Source: Perkinsus olseni | Lineage: Eukaryota; Perkinsozoa; Perkinsida | NCBI GenBank assembly: GCA_013115125.1 | Contig: JABANN010000068.1 | Location: 1-64,000, forward strand | Direction: 5' to 3' | DNA length: 64,000 bases | Shown here: in pieces, positions 1 to 11,200 of the stretch | How the letters are laid out: every line of letters begins with the position of its first letter | Position numbering within the stretch: position 1 is the stretch's first letter | Notes under the pieces: model-generated | The model's database searches: none | Seen by the model: the letters and a program-made list of their open reading frames with translations, nothing else | What the model was told of the DNA's origin: nothing | Made by a program: the position numbers and the translations under genes

Positions 1-76
1 TTCCGTACTATTTAGTGGTTTTTTAGGGGCTCTACTAAATTGGTCTTTCATAAAATCAAATTGCTTTGGGGTTATA

Positions 77-400
77 CTAATTTGGTCTGCGCTTTATCAA
101 ATTGCTTTGGGGTTCTACTAATTTGCTCTGGGCTTTATTAAATTGCTCTGGGGTTTTACTAAGTAGGTCTGGAAATGGTGTAGTACCCCGCAGAGATGGG
201 CGCAGTTGGAGACCTTTGAGGACAGAACCTCCAAGCCGTATCTGGTGTACAGTGTCCGTTCGAGTACCCCTTACATATTGAAAGATAGGATCATCCAAGA
301 ATGCTCGATACCCCTCCAGTCTGACGACCTGTCCTTCTTCGCTGTCGCTACCGATCGCACGCTCTTCACTCAGTTCAAAGGTGAAAGGATATATCTTCAC
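77..400 (-). CDS. hypothetical exon fragment
   Basis: An open frame of about 107 codons on the minus strand. It begins with GTG, not ATG, so if real it is an internal exon. A possible splice acceptor (GTGAAG) lies at its 5' end. The peptide is mixed polar and shows no family motif that I recognise. Short simple-sequence-like runs at 40-170 (repeated 'aaattgctttggggtt') form its C-terminal part, which lowers the chance that this end codes. It could be joined to the minus-strand frame at 601-1017. Low confidence. Confidence 0.2.
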   Translation of the reverse strand: MKIYPFTFELSEERAIGSDSEEGQVVRLEGYRAFLDDPIFQYVRGTRTDTVHQIRLGGSVLKGLQLRPSLRGTTPFPDLLSKTPEQFNKAQSKLVEPQSNLIKRRPN

Positions 401-600
401 AATAAATGAGGTATTTGTAAGGTGTTCACTCGCCGACGACTATACGTCGCGAGGTGACCTCTTATTAGCCTGTCGTTGTGTGAGGGTTTTTCTGCACCCC
501 TTCGTCACTAGATGCTGAATTTCTGATGGTGGAAACTTCATCTCCACTGAATGAGATCAAGGGGTCTTCCAGGGGCTGTTTCAGAGTTTTGCGACACGAT

Positions 601-1017
601 TCAGTCTGTTGTGGTCGTCGACGCATGTGAACTCGAGAAACTTCCAGCTTTTTCATCTCTTCTCTCGAAATCGATCATTGGTAGCAGGCATCGTGCGGGT
701 AGAATCAAGCGTGGATGTGGCATCCTCGTACGTATTCGCCCATAGTAGCGCAGACGCTCAACGTCTGCGGTGACGATGACCGTCGTAAACCTGATTTCTA
801 TCGCTGGTGGAGATACTTGCGTTAGTCTGTGTGATATCAACGGACATTCGACAATTGAGTTACTCGTTCTTATGACACCTTCGTGTGTATCGTGGAGATT
901 CGGTGACATCGAACCGGTGCCGAATGCCACCCCTCGGAGGAGACCCATCCTTGGGTGTATCTCATCCAGTATAATTACATTAAGTGGGCAGTTCGCCCAT
1001 GGGGGAAACTCGTCCAT
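601..1017 (-). CDS. hypothetical protein ORF
   Basis: A minus-strand frame is open from 1116 to 601. The first ATG in that frame is at 1017-1015 and gives about 138 codons (start MDEFPPWANC). The upstream part starts only with TTG and overlaps the arm of a 19-bp inverted repeat. No signal peptide, membrane segment or known motif is visible. The C-terminus is polar with a Ser/Thr run. It may form a split gene with the open stretch at 77-400. The plus strand also has an open frame here, so coding status is uncertain. Confidence 0.25.
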   Translation of the reverse strand: MDEFPPWANCPLNVIILDEIHPRMGLLRGVAFGTGSMSPNLHDTHEGVIRTSNSIVECPLISHRLTQVSPPAIEIRFTTVIVTADVERLRYYGRIRTRMPHPRLILPARCLLPMIDFERRDEKAGSFSSSHASTTTTD

Positions 1018-1110
1018 CTCAATTCGACCAGTATAAGATCGCCCATTTATTTCATCCAGTGCGGCAGTTATGCTGGCCCAGAGGGATTTTGAAACCGTGA
1101 TGAATAAATT

Positions 1111-1157
1111 CGCCAAGTCTCATCTTATCAATGGCCCGGATGAGATGAGACTTGGCG
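1111..1157. repeat. 19-bp inverted repeat (hairpin)
   Basis: Arms at 1111-1129 and 1139-1157 are reverse complements with one mismatch in 19 positions and a 9-nt loop (aatggcccg). No coding or tRNA function explains it. It could be a folded RNA element or the scar of a small inverted-repeat element. Confidence 0.7.
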
Positions 1158-1539
1158 ATTAAGGAGCCCTGAACCAGGACCCGGATAAAGCTGCTGGATG
1201 ATCAAAACATACAGTGGTATCAGAAACATTCATGTTCGTTGTTGTTACAGCTGCAGATTCTCTCGACGTAGTACATGACCTTCGAGTAGAGCTCGGAAAT
1301 CAAAGCGTGCAAATAGTCGTTCGCTGAATATGATGGTATATTTAGCTCTCTCTCTCCTCACACCGAGTGACAATTCACTAGCGACACTATAAAAGGGAGA
1401 AGTGCAAAGTATATGACGAATAGTAAGAGTGGTATCATACCACTGGTATGCACTAGTACTAGTTCAAGTAATAGTTCAAGTAATAGTTCAGGTACAGGTT
1501 AACGGAAGTATAATGATGAGGAAATATACCTATTTTACT

Positions 1540-1637
1540 TACCTTTTTTTCTTTTCTTTTTTTTGTTTTTTTTCTCTTTTTCCCCTTTTTTCTTTTTCTT
1601 TTTTTTCTTTTCATTTTTTCCTTTCTTTTTTATACCA
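1540..1637 (-). repeat. A-rich tract, probable LINE tail
   Basis: About 95 nt of almost pure pyrimidine on the plus strand, which is A-rich purine on the minus strand. It starts about 50 nt after the stop codon of the minus-strand RNase H frame. This is where a non-LTR retrotransposon carries its 3' A-rich tail. A plain microsatellite is the alternative. Confidence 0.5.
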
Positions 1638-1684
1638 AGCCAAAGTAGAACACGATAGACAAAGCACGGACGCCCAGCAGACGA

Positions 1685-2452
1685 TTATGCGACTTGGGGG
1701 CCCGTCACTCCCACGCTAAGCAAACGCTCACGGGCCTTTATCCTCTTCTTGCTGATGCTGAACTGGCCAAGAGTACCATTGGGATGCACCCACTGGGGTC
1801 TAGCAACCCCCGGGCATCTTATTGCCCTGTGTCTGGGTCTTTCGGCCTCCCGCAGCTGGCCCTTCTGACAATACGGATCCGAGGCTCTGCCGATGCGGTG
1901 CATGTATCCTCTGTAGTGTCTTGCATGCCCGATGACCAGGCCGGCAAGCTTTGGTCCAGCGGCGATGTGATCGTGGACGATTCTTCTCTGGCGCTGGGAT
2001 CCAAACAACGCGCGAAGCCTTTCATTCAGCTGCCTTTCCCGGTCCGCACACTCCCTCTCGGACGCTCTCTTCAGTAGTGAGGCCGTGTGGGCCCTTGGAG
2101 CCGGACTGCTCACGCTGACTCCATGGTGCCTTGCGTCCTTGGCCCTTTTGTCCACAAGATCGCCCGCTGCTATTGACCCCGTGTGACTCGGGATCCATGC
2201 CAGGCGCACCTTATTACCCAGCTGATATATGAGGGTCCTCACGCGGCCAAGCGTCTCGCTCCAGGATCGTCCCGCTCGCAGCATCTGTAGGCACACTAGG
2301 GAGTCTGAGTAGAGCGTTACCTTCTCGACTCCTTGCGTTCTTGCAAGGTGCGTGAGTGCTCTCTCGATCGCTAGCATTTCAGCCTGTCCTATTACGGCAT
2401 ATGCGACAGTTTGAAGCTTGGGGAGAGAAAGCGATTCAGCATCTCCATGGAC
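1685..2452 (-). mobile_element. LINE (non-LTR retrotransposon) 3' remnant, RNase H domain
   Basis: The minus-strand frame encodes an RNase H domain. It contains AEMLAIERAL (the catalytic-Glu helix), a central YSDSLVCLQML block (YSDS carries a catalytic Asp) and WIPSHTG...AGDLVDKRAKDA, matching the terminal His/Asp region of LINE-type RNase H. A Cys/His-poor tail ending in RCPGVARP resembles the eroded C-terminal zinc knuckle (C-H-C) of such elements. The frame is open back to a stop near 2453. No reverse transcriptase lies upstream, so this is a 5'-truncated or decayed copy. The frame ends at 1685 and an A-rich tract follows. RNase H motifs are seen directly; assignment to a LINE rather than another RT element is inference. 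Confidence 0.75.
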
Positions 2453-5220
2453 CCTTCATCGAGGGTTCTGCGGCAGAACTTCTGCCAAAGCTTCTCTAAT
2501 GTCTTTTCTCCGCAAGCTGCCTTTCTTCAAGTGCGGCAGGATTCCAAAAAGGGGCCGTCGATCGTAGAAGTGCTCTAGTCGACTCCCTACGCTGGAGAGT
2601 ATGTCACTTTCTGCCCAGCTATGCACCGTTTATAACCAGCGGTAAGAAAGAGCTCGCTGACACTGCCTTCTATGGTCTCAATGTTGCGGCACTTGCAAGG
2701 CCCCGAGAAAGATTCCTGAGGAAGCCAGGTAGCAGGTGTAGTCATTCAAGGATAATTCAATCCATGATCGATTATCTAGTCAGGCTTGCAGTATTCATAT
2801 CGCTGCCGGTGGCCGTCATTGCCCGGAGTGTCGCCACTGCATCCAGCAGGTCATCCGTATTGGCAGGATACATGAGACAGTGAGAGCACAGCGCGTACCC
2901 TGATAATTGACTTGCGGAGTTCTCGCTCTAGCATCAGTCTCTTATAGGAATTGAAGCGGATTCCTGTCGGCCTACCAATGCCTTCGAAAGATGCGGAGCG
3001 TCTGGAGGTGGGGAGATCTTCGGAGCAGTATCTGGCATACGCGTGAGATTATTTTGCAGGCTGCAGCTCCAGGAAAGCGAACGAGCACAATAGTGTTTGA
3101 CAACCACAATGAGTGACCATGCCTTGCGACTAGTCAATTACTACTTCGTGATGATACAAGTCTTTGATGTCGTGCTAAGTCAATTAAAAGTGTAGAGAGA
3201 AATCTTCATCGCCATCGGAGCCTCTAGTAGTGGACAATGGCATTTCGATGTTCCATCGAGTAGGCCAAGTTGGCCTGGCCAACCGACATACCAACAATAA
3301 CACGCACCGCCACAACCGCTGACTCCCTAGTGACAAAACTGCGGCATGAACTACGACTAGTAACCCCTGGCTAGTCGCCACTGGCGATCAAACATTCTAA
3401 GCACCACCACGCCGCTATATGGAAGCGCGTTGATAGAGACATGTCATGGCGATCGTCTTTAGAGATCCTCACCGCTTTGAGAGCGGCGCTTTCCGTCGTC
3501 GTTCGTGGTACCATTACCAGCAGCTTGCTGGCAGCAAGCGGCTGCAGTGAGCAGTAGCTGCAGTTGAACTTCATCAGTTCTACAAGGAGCCATCTAGTAT
3601 CAACAGTACTCAACGCGTTAAGTCTCTAGTATTTACAGATGGGTAACGTTCGCCACATTCATTCCTTTGATTGCATTGTCGGCCTGACTCGAGACGGCGA
3701 GGGATTTTAGGCCCGTTGTAGTGCTCCAGTTCTTCTGTTATCTTCCTATTCTCACCTTTCGACAATGTCGAGTCGTTGAAAGGTGAGGCGGAGCTACGAT
3801 GAAGAGAGCCTGCACTACTATTACTAGTAGCAGTCTACTACCGCCCACCGATTCCCAGATGATCACCTCGTACGCTTCCTCACGGAGCGAACACTGATTT
3901 TATCAACAAAATTTCCACAGCTGTCACCGAGGCAGATCACGGTAGCTGCTATCAAGGAATGGCAGAAAGCTAAACAGTAAGCCTCTTGACGGTTTCTGCT
4001 ATGTGCCGCATCAACGACCCTGCGAGAAAATGCTTGAAAATGTCGATGAGTGGGTATGGTCAGAGTAACTAATGCACCAACCCGCTGTCTCAGGCGCCCC
4101 GATTCTGGTCATCCATGTGAATCAGCTACGCGTGTCCGGCGGCAGTCAGCTATGACGGGGTACCACTCGAACTTCACCACATCTGTGTGTCGTACAGTGT
4201 GAGCTAATAGTACAGGAGTCGGCTTTGAGATATCTGACGGACAAGCAGTTTGCAGACTGATGTTTAACCAGTAACTTGCTTGAGCGATAGTAAGGTATTA
4301 GTTCGCTTGTCAGACCATCGGGTCCTTCAGATGAACAGGCGTCATCCAAAAATGCCGCAGAGTGAGGCTTTGTGACTTGATAGTTCCTCTCAAGCAAGTC
4401 TTGACTCCAGTGTTGGGAAAATCAGCTTATCCGGGGCATGTTATATTCCTGAGGCTTTATTCGCTCCAGTTTTTTCCATCTGACAATGTCAAACGACGGA
4501 AAGTTCCGCGAGCACCTCGAAAACTCGGCAGATTTCTATTCCGGCTTTGCCAGTCTTAGTCCTCGTCAAATTGTTGTCGCATCTATTACGGAATGGACTT
4601 TGAAGGAGAGGTGACGTAAAGTCGATCAATCGCCTCACCTTGAGGTTCATTTCGCGTTTCTTCGTTCGCAGGCGTAATGGAAAGGCTGCTGGAAGCTATA
4701 AGGCTGCTTGGACACGAGCACTCTGTAAGTGAAGTTATACTGCCGCGGTATGTTTGCCAATCGAGTTTATTGGATCTCCGCTCGTTAGCTGCAGCAGCTC
4801 AGAATCTGAGCCTCAGATGCTTCGCAGTTTTCATACTAAAGAGTCCTCAAAGTATGATGCTATCCAAGTGATAGGAGTAGTACGCCTGCTTGGAAGTGAT
4901 TTCGTGGTTTTCTCGCGAAATACAGTGGAGATGCAACTAAAAATCGCAGGGACCAGATAAGCACGGAATGGAAAGAAATCCGATTTCGCCAGCATCCGAG
5001 TTAGCTCTGACAAGAATCATTCTTTCACAGAAACTACATGTGGTTCTTGCAATCAAAATTTTATTGTAAAATGCGACTCCTAGTACTCTAGCGCTAGGCA
5101 GCATATGAACGGGAAGCTCCCCATGTCCCCGCTATGTGGGCATGGGCCTTCATTCGTAGATTTTCTGTATGTAGTACTCACTGAAAGCTCTTCAGCACCT
5201 TTCCCGGTTTTGTTTCATTT
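2453..5220. other. no recognisable gene
   Basis: Open frames here are short, mutually overlapping and without motifs. The first 150 nt upstream of the RNase H frame are broken by stops and may be decayed LINE sequence. Small GC-rich inverted runs occur near 3520-3560. I see no tRNA and no confident exon. Confidence 0.5.
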
Positions 5221-5223
5221 GTC

Positions 5224-5520
5224 AGGCCTTCTCTGAGCACATCAGCGATCACGCCCAAGAGTGAAGTCATCACGGTACTGGGGGATGAGCCACGTGACGC
5301 AGTTGATTCGGAGAATCCTGAGGGCCCGGCAAAATCGGAAATCAGTGCGGAGTCGCTCGAATGGACGGTGAGAAACGAAGCAGTATTCTCGGACTCTCGG
5401 GTTGCGAGGGGAAACGCGCAGCTCTCAGCTCTCAAAATTTGCGGGGCAAACAGTCCTTTTGGCAGGATGTCGAGACCCGTGCGACACGGAGGCATCTTCC
5501 CAATAGCTATCGAATTTTAG
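5224..5520 (+). CDS. possible exon, unknown protein
   Basis: After a pyrimidine-rich stretch ending in an AG (tttgtcag, near 5223) the plus strand stays open for nearly 100 codons to a TAG near 5520. The peptide is acidic and Ser/Pro-rich at first (TPKSEVITVLGDEPRD) and then basic. There is no ATG near its start, so it would be an internal or terminal exon. A second plus frame and a minus frame are also open here. Low confidence. Confidence 0.25.
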   Translation, partial: RPSLSTSAITPKSEVITVLGDEPRDAVDSENPEGPAKSEISAESLEWTVRNEAVFSDSRVARGNAQLSALKICGANSPFGRMSRPVRHGGIFPIAIEF

Positions 5521-6180
5521 GATTCTATTCAGTAGGGTACTACGAGGTATCCCTGTACATTTCGTTTCGTAACTCGTCCCAGTTGGAGCTAGCGCCGAGA
5601 AAAACAGGATATTCCATAATTATTTGGAGGGCTGTACAATCTACAACGCCTCATCTTAGGGAATTAAAAAGAACGGCCCTTGACGGCGCTGAAGGCCAGG
5701 TGAATGAGACGGCGCTCGACCAATCTTGGAGTGAGTGAGGCGTTTCTTGAGAGGGTGGATTGCGTTGGGCCGAAACAAGCACCCCATGCCTGTTCAGCTT
5801 TCATTTGTTCCCATGGCGGTAATTACTACAGCAGTCTAGAGAAGTCAGTGATATCGTCATAAGCTGGGTCACTTTCAGTCTGAGAGTCTCAGAGAGTGAG
5901 AGAAGGTTGCACGAAGAGCTGAATAGCCGCCGCCATCTTGCGAACAATTTTGTGTATGATCTGGGTGAAGTCGTTCTGTTGGACTCGGCTCCGGCTAGTT
6001 CTCCTTTCTAGTGTCATCATCACATGAAGGTCGTGCCGCATGTCCTCAGCTTCTACTTCCTGCTAGAGCTCGTCAGATCCACGGGTTCTGTCACGTGAAG
6101 GCATCACGACAGCTTTCGACCACTTTAAAGTCTTCGACTACATCTATGGAACCCAGTCCGTCCACTTCCACCACGTGGAC
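5521..6180. other. no clear gene; upstream of GH18-like pseudogene
   Basis: This stretch should hold the promoter and first exon of the decayed GH18-like gene that follows. A Ser/Thr/Pro-rich open frame runs from about 6011 into it. I cannot identify a signal-peptide exon. Confidence 0.35.
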
Positions 6181-7235
6181 CCCCTCCTCATCCTCGCCGC
6201 CTCTCGAGTTCTATGAAGGCGTAACTCATCCGTGGGATTCTCCCCACGTCTTCAACTGGGAATGGCATTTCAACGAAGTTTTGCGGGGCGGTGCGAGGAA
6301 CCTCCTACTGACTGGCTGCATAAGATCGTGCCATCGATCTTCCAACACAAAGCGTGGGACGACTCTTGTTTCACGACCTTGAGGGAGCAAGTGGCGGCTA
6401 GAGGGGGTAAAATGATGCTTCATCTGGGCCTTTATTTCTATGACAACGACTTCGACAAGTGAGCTTTTCAGAGCAGTGCTCGGAAGTTCTTGGAAACCTA
6501 TCCCGTGGATGTCCTCATAATGAAGGGCCTTGCTGAGGCCTTCAAGGAGCTGGGGAAGATCTTCATGACAAAGTGAGCTCCCAGAGCAAACCGTCGGCTG
6601 GAGATGTTATTATATACTCGCTCGTCGTTCGATTACCAGGCTGCGATTCAACTGAGCTTGTTCTGCTAGGTGTGACTATTTCAAGTGGCACCGTGCTCTG
6701 GAGACCGAAGTCCCTCAACTTGCCGATCTGAATGTCGTTGTACTCAAGCCCAACGTCCATCGCAATGTTTCAGCTGGGGAAGGTGTGTTCCTCACGGACG
6801 CGAACGCTGCGAAGGTCATTAGCGACGCTTACAAGGCTGGAGTACGTAAGGAGAAGCTCATCCTTCAGGTAGATGACCGCCGCTGCACTGGTCAGAATCC
6901 GCAGCTTTCTGGTTACTTAGATAACTCCTATTGCCCGGACCTATGACCAAGTCGCCGAAAAAGAAGGTCGTTTCACTGGATACTACAAAGCAATTACCGA
7001 GTTTGGTGCCTCCCCGCTGGGGGACGGCACAATTTTAGCTCCTGATGGTCGGCTCTATTACTTCTTCTCAAAAACCCGGGCAAGCTGTATTGTTAGAGTG
7101 GCGAAGTGGCATGGCCTGCACGGTATATCACTGGCTGGTGGTTATGGTGATGAGCAAGATTTTTTTCCTCACGACACACGCTCCTTGTTCTCCGCTATTG
7201 TCGGAGAAGTTCGGTCTAGTATCGAGACCCGCTAG
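6181..7235 (+). pseudogene. GH18 (chitinase)-like protein, decayed copy
   Basis: This is a third copy of the family at 21.8-26.6 kb. The first block (LEFYEGVTHPWD...) matches the intact copy, then the frame shifts between the LLLTG and SIFQHKAWDD blocks. A stop follows FDNDFDK-like sequence near 6460, and the segment after YPVD is shortened. The second exon (6670 to about 6868, start CDYFKWHRAL) and the last exon (from about 6922, ending TAG 7233-7235) are still open. They carry the GH18-like features: a phosphate-side strand LPQLADLNVVVLKP, the block DGRLYYFFSKTR, and a final strand HGLHGISLAGGYGDEQD. Splice sites at 6570-6669 and 6869-6921 match those of the intact copy. The frameshift plus stop argue for a pseudogene. 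Family assignment rests on fold-pattern resemblance, not on catalytic residues. Confidence 0.6.
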
Positions 7236-8268
7236 AGTACTTCTCAGCAACATTTAAGGGAGCTAAGATCTCTCTCTGCTTGGAGGCTCTGCAGACCCGT
7301 CCGACCAAGTGATGTCAACAAAGTTTGGCTTACGTATCTTGGTGGACTTTGACTGAGACCACCGTTACAGTGCAGCAGACAGGTCTTGCGACCGAGCTCA
7401 GCTTGGCTAGACATTTGCCGGCCTCGCAGAATATTCTAACACCTGACGCTAGGACGCGGTCCTCAACCGTCGATTCAGTTTCCGTATCTGACTTCAGCTT
7501 GAGTTCCGGTCTTCAGTTGGGTTATTTCGTACAAGACGTTAGTCCAGTCACCAAAGGCCGCAGCGGTCTGTACTCAAACGCCGGGGCTTCGCTGCTGGTT
7601 GACGAGCCGGACTGACTGAAACTTAGAGTTTCTGAATCGAACTGGTCACACGGGAGGAGGCACGGCTGTGATCCCTGTGATCCAGGTTCAACCCCTGGAA
7701 GATATATGTTTAATCTCATTATATTTGTGATGCCCATCCTGCGTTATTCCTATTCTCTGTGCCTACACCTTTCCACCATTTGATTGGGACAGTCACACAC
7801 AATAGGGTCGGAGAAGCGTATCTTTCTCGGATGTAAGAGCGAGCTCTTCTCCCATTCACTGCCTAAATATTTTTCAGGGCATGTCATGAGCATCTTTCCG
7901 ATTCATTTATGCCTAGAGTCAACCATGGATACTCTATCTTTAGCATTTATTATTCAAATAGTGATAGTAGTCCATGGCCATCTTGAGAATTATAATGATG
8001 TTTTACGGATGAACCACTCCACGTTCAAACGAGTAATTATGAAACTCAGAATCGATCCTGGAATTGATGTTAACACGTTAAATGTGACAGTTCTAGAGTC
8101 GATTCTAATTTCCACTATTCGTCTATTGAGCAATCCTTAAGAATAATAAGAAAAATAGAAAAATAATGACCCCACGACTTGGGAGGGCTTCATTCCGGCT
8201 CATCGATGAAGGCGATGGCGGCTCTCCTTTTCCGTTTTTATAATCAGTTTGTATTTTTTATAAGTGGT
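7236..8268. other. intergenic region with tRNA-like segment
   Basis: No supported gene. It contains a T-arm-like sequence at 7682-7698 and an AT-rich stretch from about 7900 to 8160 just before the membrane-protein gene. Short frames near 7325-7615 and 7784-8140 show no motifs. Confidence 0.4.
7682..7698 (+). other. tRNA T-arm-like sequence (B-box)
   Basis: A perfect 5-bp T-stem (CCAGG/CCTGG) closes the 7-nt loop TTCAACC, and the B-box-like string GGTTCAACCCC is present. Upstream, a GTG sits in an anticodon-loop-like setting (GGCTGTGATCC) but with a 9-nt loop. No acceptor stem pairs correctly, so this is a tRNA-derived fragment or SINE head, not a working tRNA gene. Confidence 0.5.
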
Positions 8269-11200
8269 ATGGCAGAGCTAGCGGCAGCCGGAGCGGCTAT
8301 GGCGAACGGAGCCGGGTCGCTGTTTTCGTACAATAAGGATGTCTTCGTATTTGACCAAACACTGCGCCAGCAAAAGGTGCATCAAATTCAGAACATTCGA
8401 TTACAACAGGTGATAACGGGAGAAGGAAGGAGACTTATGAAATTTCCCGTTTTTTCGAAAAGTCTTAGAGATGGATAATGCCTGTGTCAAATAGTGTGGC
8501 GAATTATTTGAAATTTGCTTACGTTTGAAGACGCTTTCCCGTGCCGTTGCCGTGTTACGCGGCGTAACTTACGCCCTATGAACTTGAGTTGTTTATGCGT
8601 GCCTGTGTCTGCCGGGTAATCGCCTTTGACCCGACCTATAATATCCCCGGATACATATCTTCGGTTGCTGGCAGGTCGGTCTGTACCGTGAAGATCTCCG
8701 CGACTTATTCGGTCTGACCATATCGAAGATGGATAATTATCTTGTGGTCAACACCCTCATGTTGGGCTTCTGCATTGCTCTGTTTTACGATGGAGTGTTG
8801 CCTCAACAGAATCCACCATGGCTGTGGTGGATGTGGTAGTACCTGGGCGAGGGTCTGTACGTCGCTAGGCTACCATCGAATCGCGCTGTAGTCATTTTTG
8901 TAGAAACTACTCAAGACCGTTGGGTTATTTTCGGTGACGTCGACCAGAAACGCAGAACTGTTTTTCGAGAAATGGTCTCGACTGCCATTTTCTTTTGCTT
9001 TGATATAACTTCGCCATTTTTGCCTTCTTCACATTGCGAGAAACTCCACATCACGTATTACGGGTGAACCTTCAATGCATTCTTATCGCTCAATCTACTT
9101 GAAATTTGCGAGCTTCTCTTCCTTTATGTGACTCTCGGAGCCTTCGATTTCGTACTTGAAGTTTTTTCTGTGATTATCTTTAAACTCGTCCGTAGATTTT
9201 TTGAAATCACCGTCGCATTCAGGTGCCTGGATCTCTCCGGTTCTACGATTTTTTTATTGATATCCATTTGGCTATCCCTGCACGCATCAATAACGGCTCA
9301 GTCGATGGTGGTGAAGCTGCTCACTCAGTGGCTGAGGTAGTACAGGGGATCAAAATTTCAGGATTTTATTCGTCGTGAATATCCTCGATCTTACCTGCCT
9401 CGAAATTTGTTTTTGAGAAAAATTATCCCTGGTTTTCGGGAGTGGAAAGGTTATAATAAAGAATCTGGCTTGAGTTGCTTTCACGTTAATACTTCATACA
9501 AGATAATTCTTCAAAAAAACCTGAGATTGAGAACCTACAGAAGTTCCCTTGATGAGAAGAGTTACTATTCTACCACACTGTCGCGGGAAATTTACAGAAT
9601 GCCCACTTGGTGAGGGGACTACCAGAGCTGCTCGTGATGAGCAGATCTCTGCAGCTTGGAGTATTGGAATTTGCCTTTAGTGCGGAGCTGCTGCTGCTGC
9701 TGCTGCTGTCAGGTTGCCGTTGCCTCGGACGGAGGACATCGCGGCTGCATCGGCGTCTATTGAGGTAGTAGAGGGGTTGAGCGACTGTCGAGTGGGTCGA
9801 ATGGTGCTGAGTTAAAATATTCTATAAAAACATCAAAAAAATATCTTCCAGAAATTATCTCAGAAAAAATATCCAAGAAATGTCTAATAAAATTTTACCA
9901 AAAAATATGATTATGTGGTGGATTAAATCTACTTTTCGTGCGAGATTTTGTCTAAAATTACGAACTTACGAACAATTCGTATAATATTGTATACGCAAGG
10001 CAGACGTTGTTACCACTTATTTTACGTAAAATTGGAATGGTATACCGGGGGTATTGTAAATTACTCCTGCTCGTTGCGGGGGGAGACTCGGATGAATTCG
10101 TGAATTGGCAAGAATAGTTTCACGATGTCATCTCGGCCCTGTTATATTACAGGATTACGAGTGCTGTCCAGTGTCGTCAATTTTGCGAATACCCGGGCTG
10201 CAGCGTCTGGACCCCCGGAGGAAGAAGGTGGACATGGATGATTACACGAAGGTTGATAAGGACGGCCGAGTCAGTAGCGAGGGGGATCGATTGTAATATG
10301 GGTATTAAGATGGAGCGGTTGGATCTAGGGAAATCACAACGTCGTTTCATTTATGAGTGTTGAAGGGAGCGTGGCTGTGGTGACACGCTCATCCGTGTCA
10401 CCGTGGTACCACTGAGTATTTTCAGGTACCACATACACTTCAAGTTGTTCCAGCACGTGCAGAAGTCCTGGCAGGGTTATGATGCTTACGCGAGGGTCTG
10501 CATGGCTGTGGGCACAAATCAACTTTTGCTCACCCTCTGCATCTTTGCTTTGGGGTAGTAATCGCCGAGTAGCTTTTCGAAATTTTGTCGATATGTTTTC
10601 GAGACTTTTGATGAGAGGCATGATGAAATTGCAGATCCAGTTGATGGGTATTGGAACCCGAACGTCGTGGTGAATAAACACCACGACTGAGTATCAGTAT
10701 CAATTGGCAAGTATATTCTCAACTAAGTGCGTGGCAACCTCTCAGCGTGTGTTCATAAGGTGCACGCCAGTGTAGCCAGCGTTGACCCATAACTGGGAGG
10801 GGAAGAGGTATTTGTTGTTGTTTTTTGGTACTATGGTGATTTGCATAACGGTTTGGTTCGCACTGTACGGTCGCCGCATTATCGGGAAATCTGTTCATTA
10901 TGCGCAGCATTAGAGTCGACCGTGGCTTCAAAATGCTGTTATACTACAATCTAGTCGGATATTTGTTGTCTCCTTTGCGGGTTGGGAGAGGAATGAATAC
11001 CAAATTTTCGCCAAATCATGAAGTGTCTTGTAGGTCCACTCTGATTGGAGATCGACAGCCCTGGGCAGCATGGGTGTTCATCGTCGTCGTGGCGACAGGA
11101 GCCATGCTGCATTTCCGAGTTAACTTAACCCTGACGAAATGGGAGTTGGTCATCATGGTCGCCCTTATTTACGCAGCCCCTTTGACAGCTGGCGTGGCGG

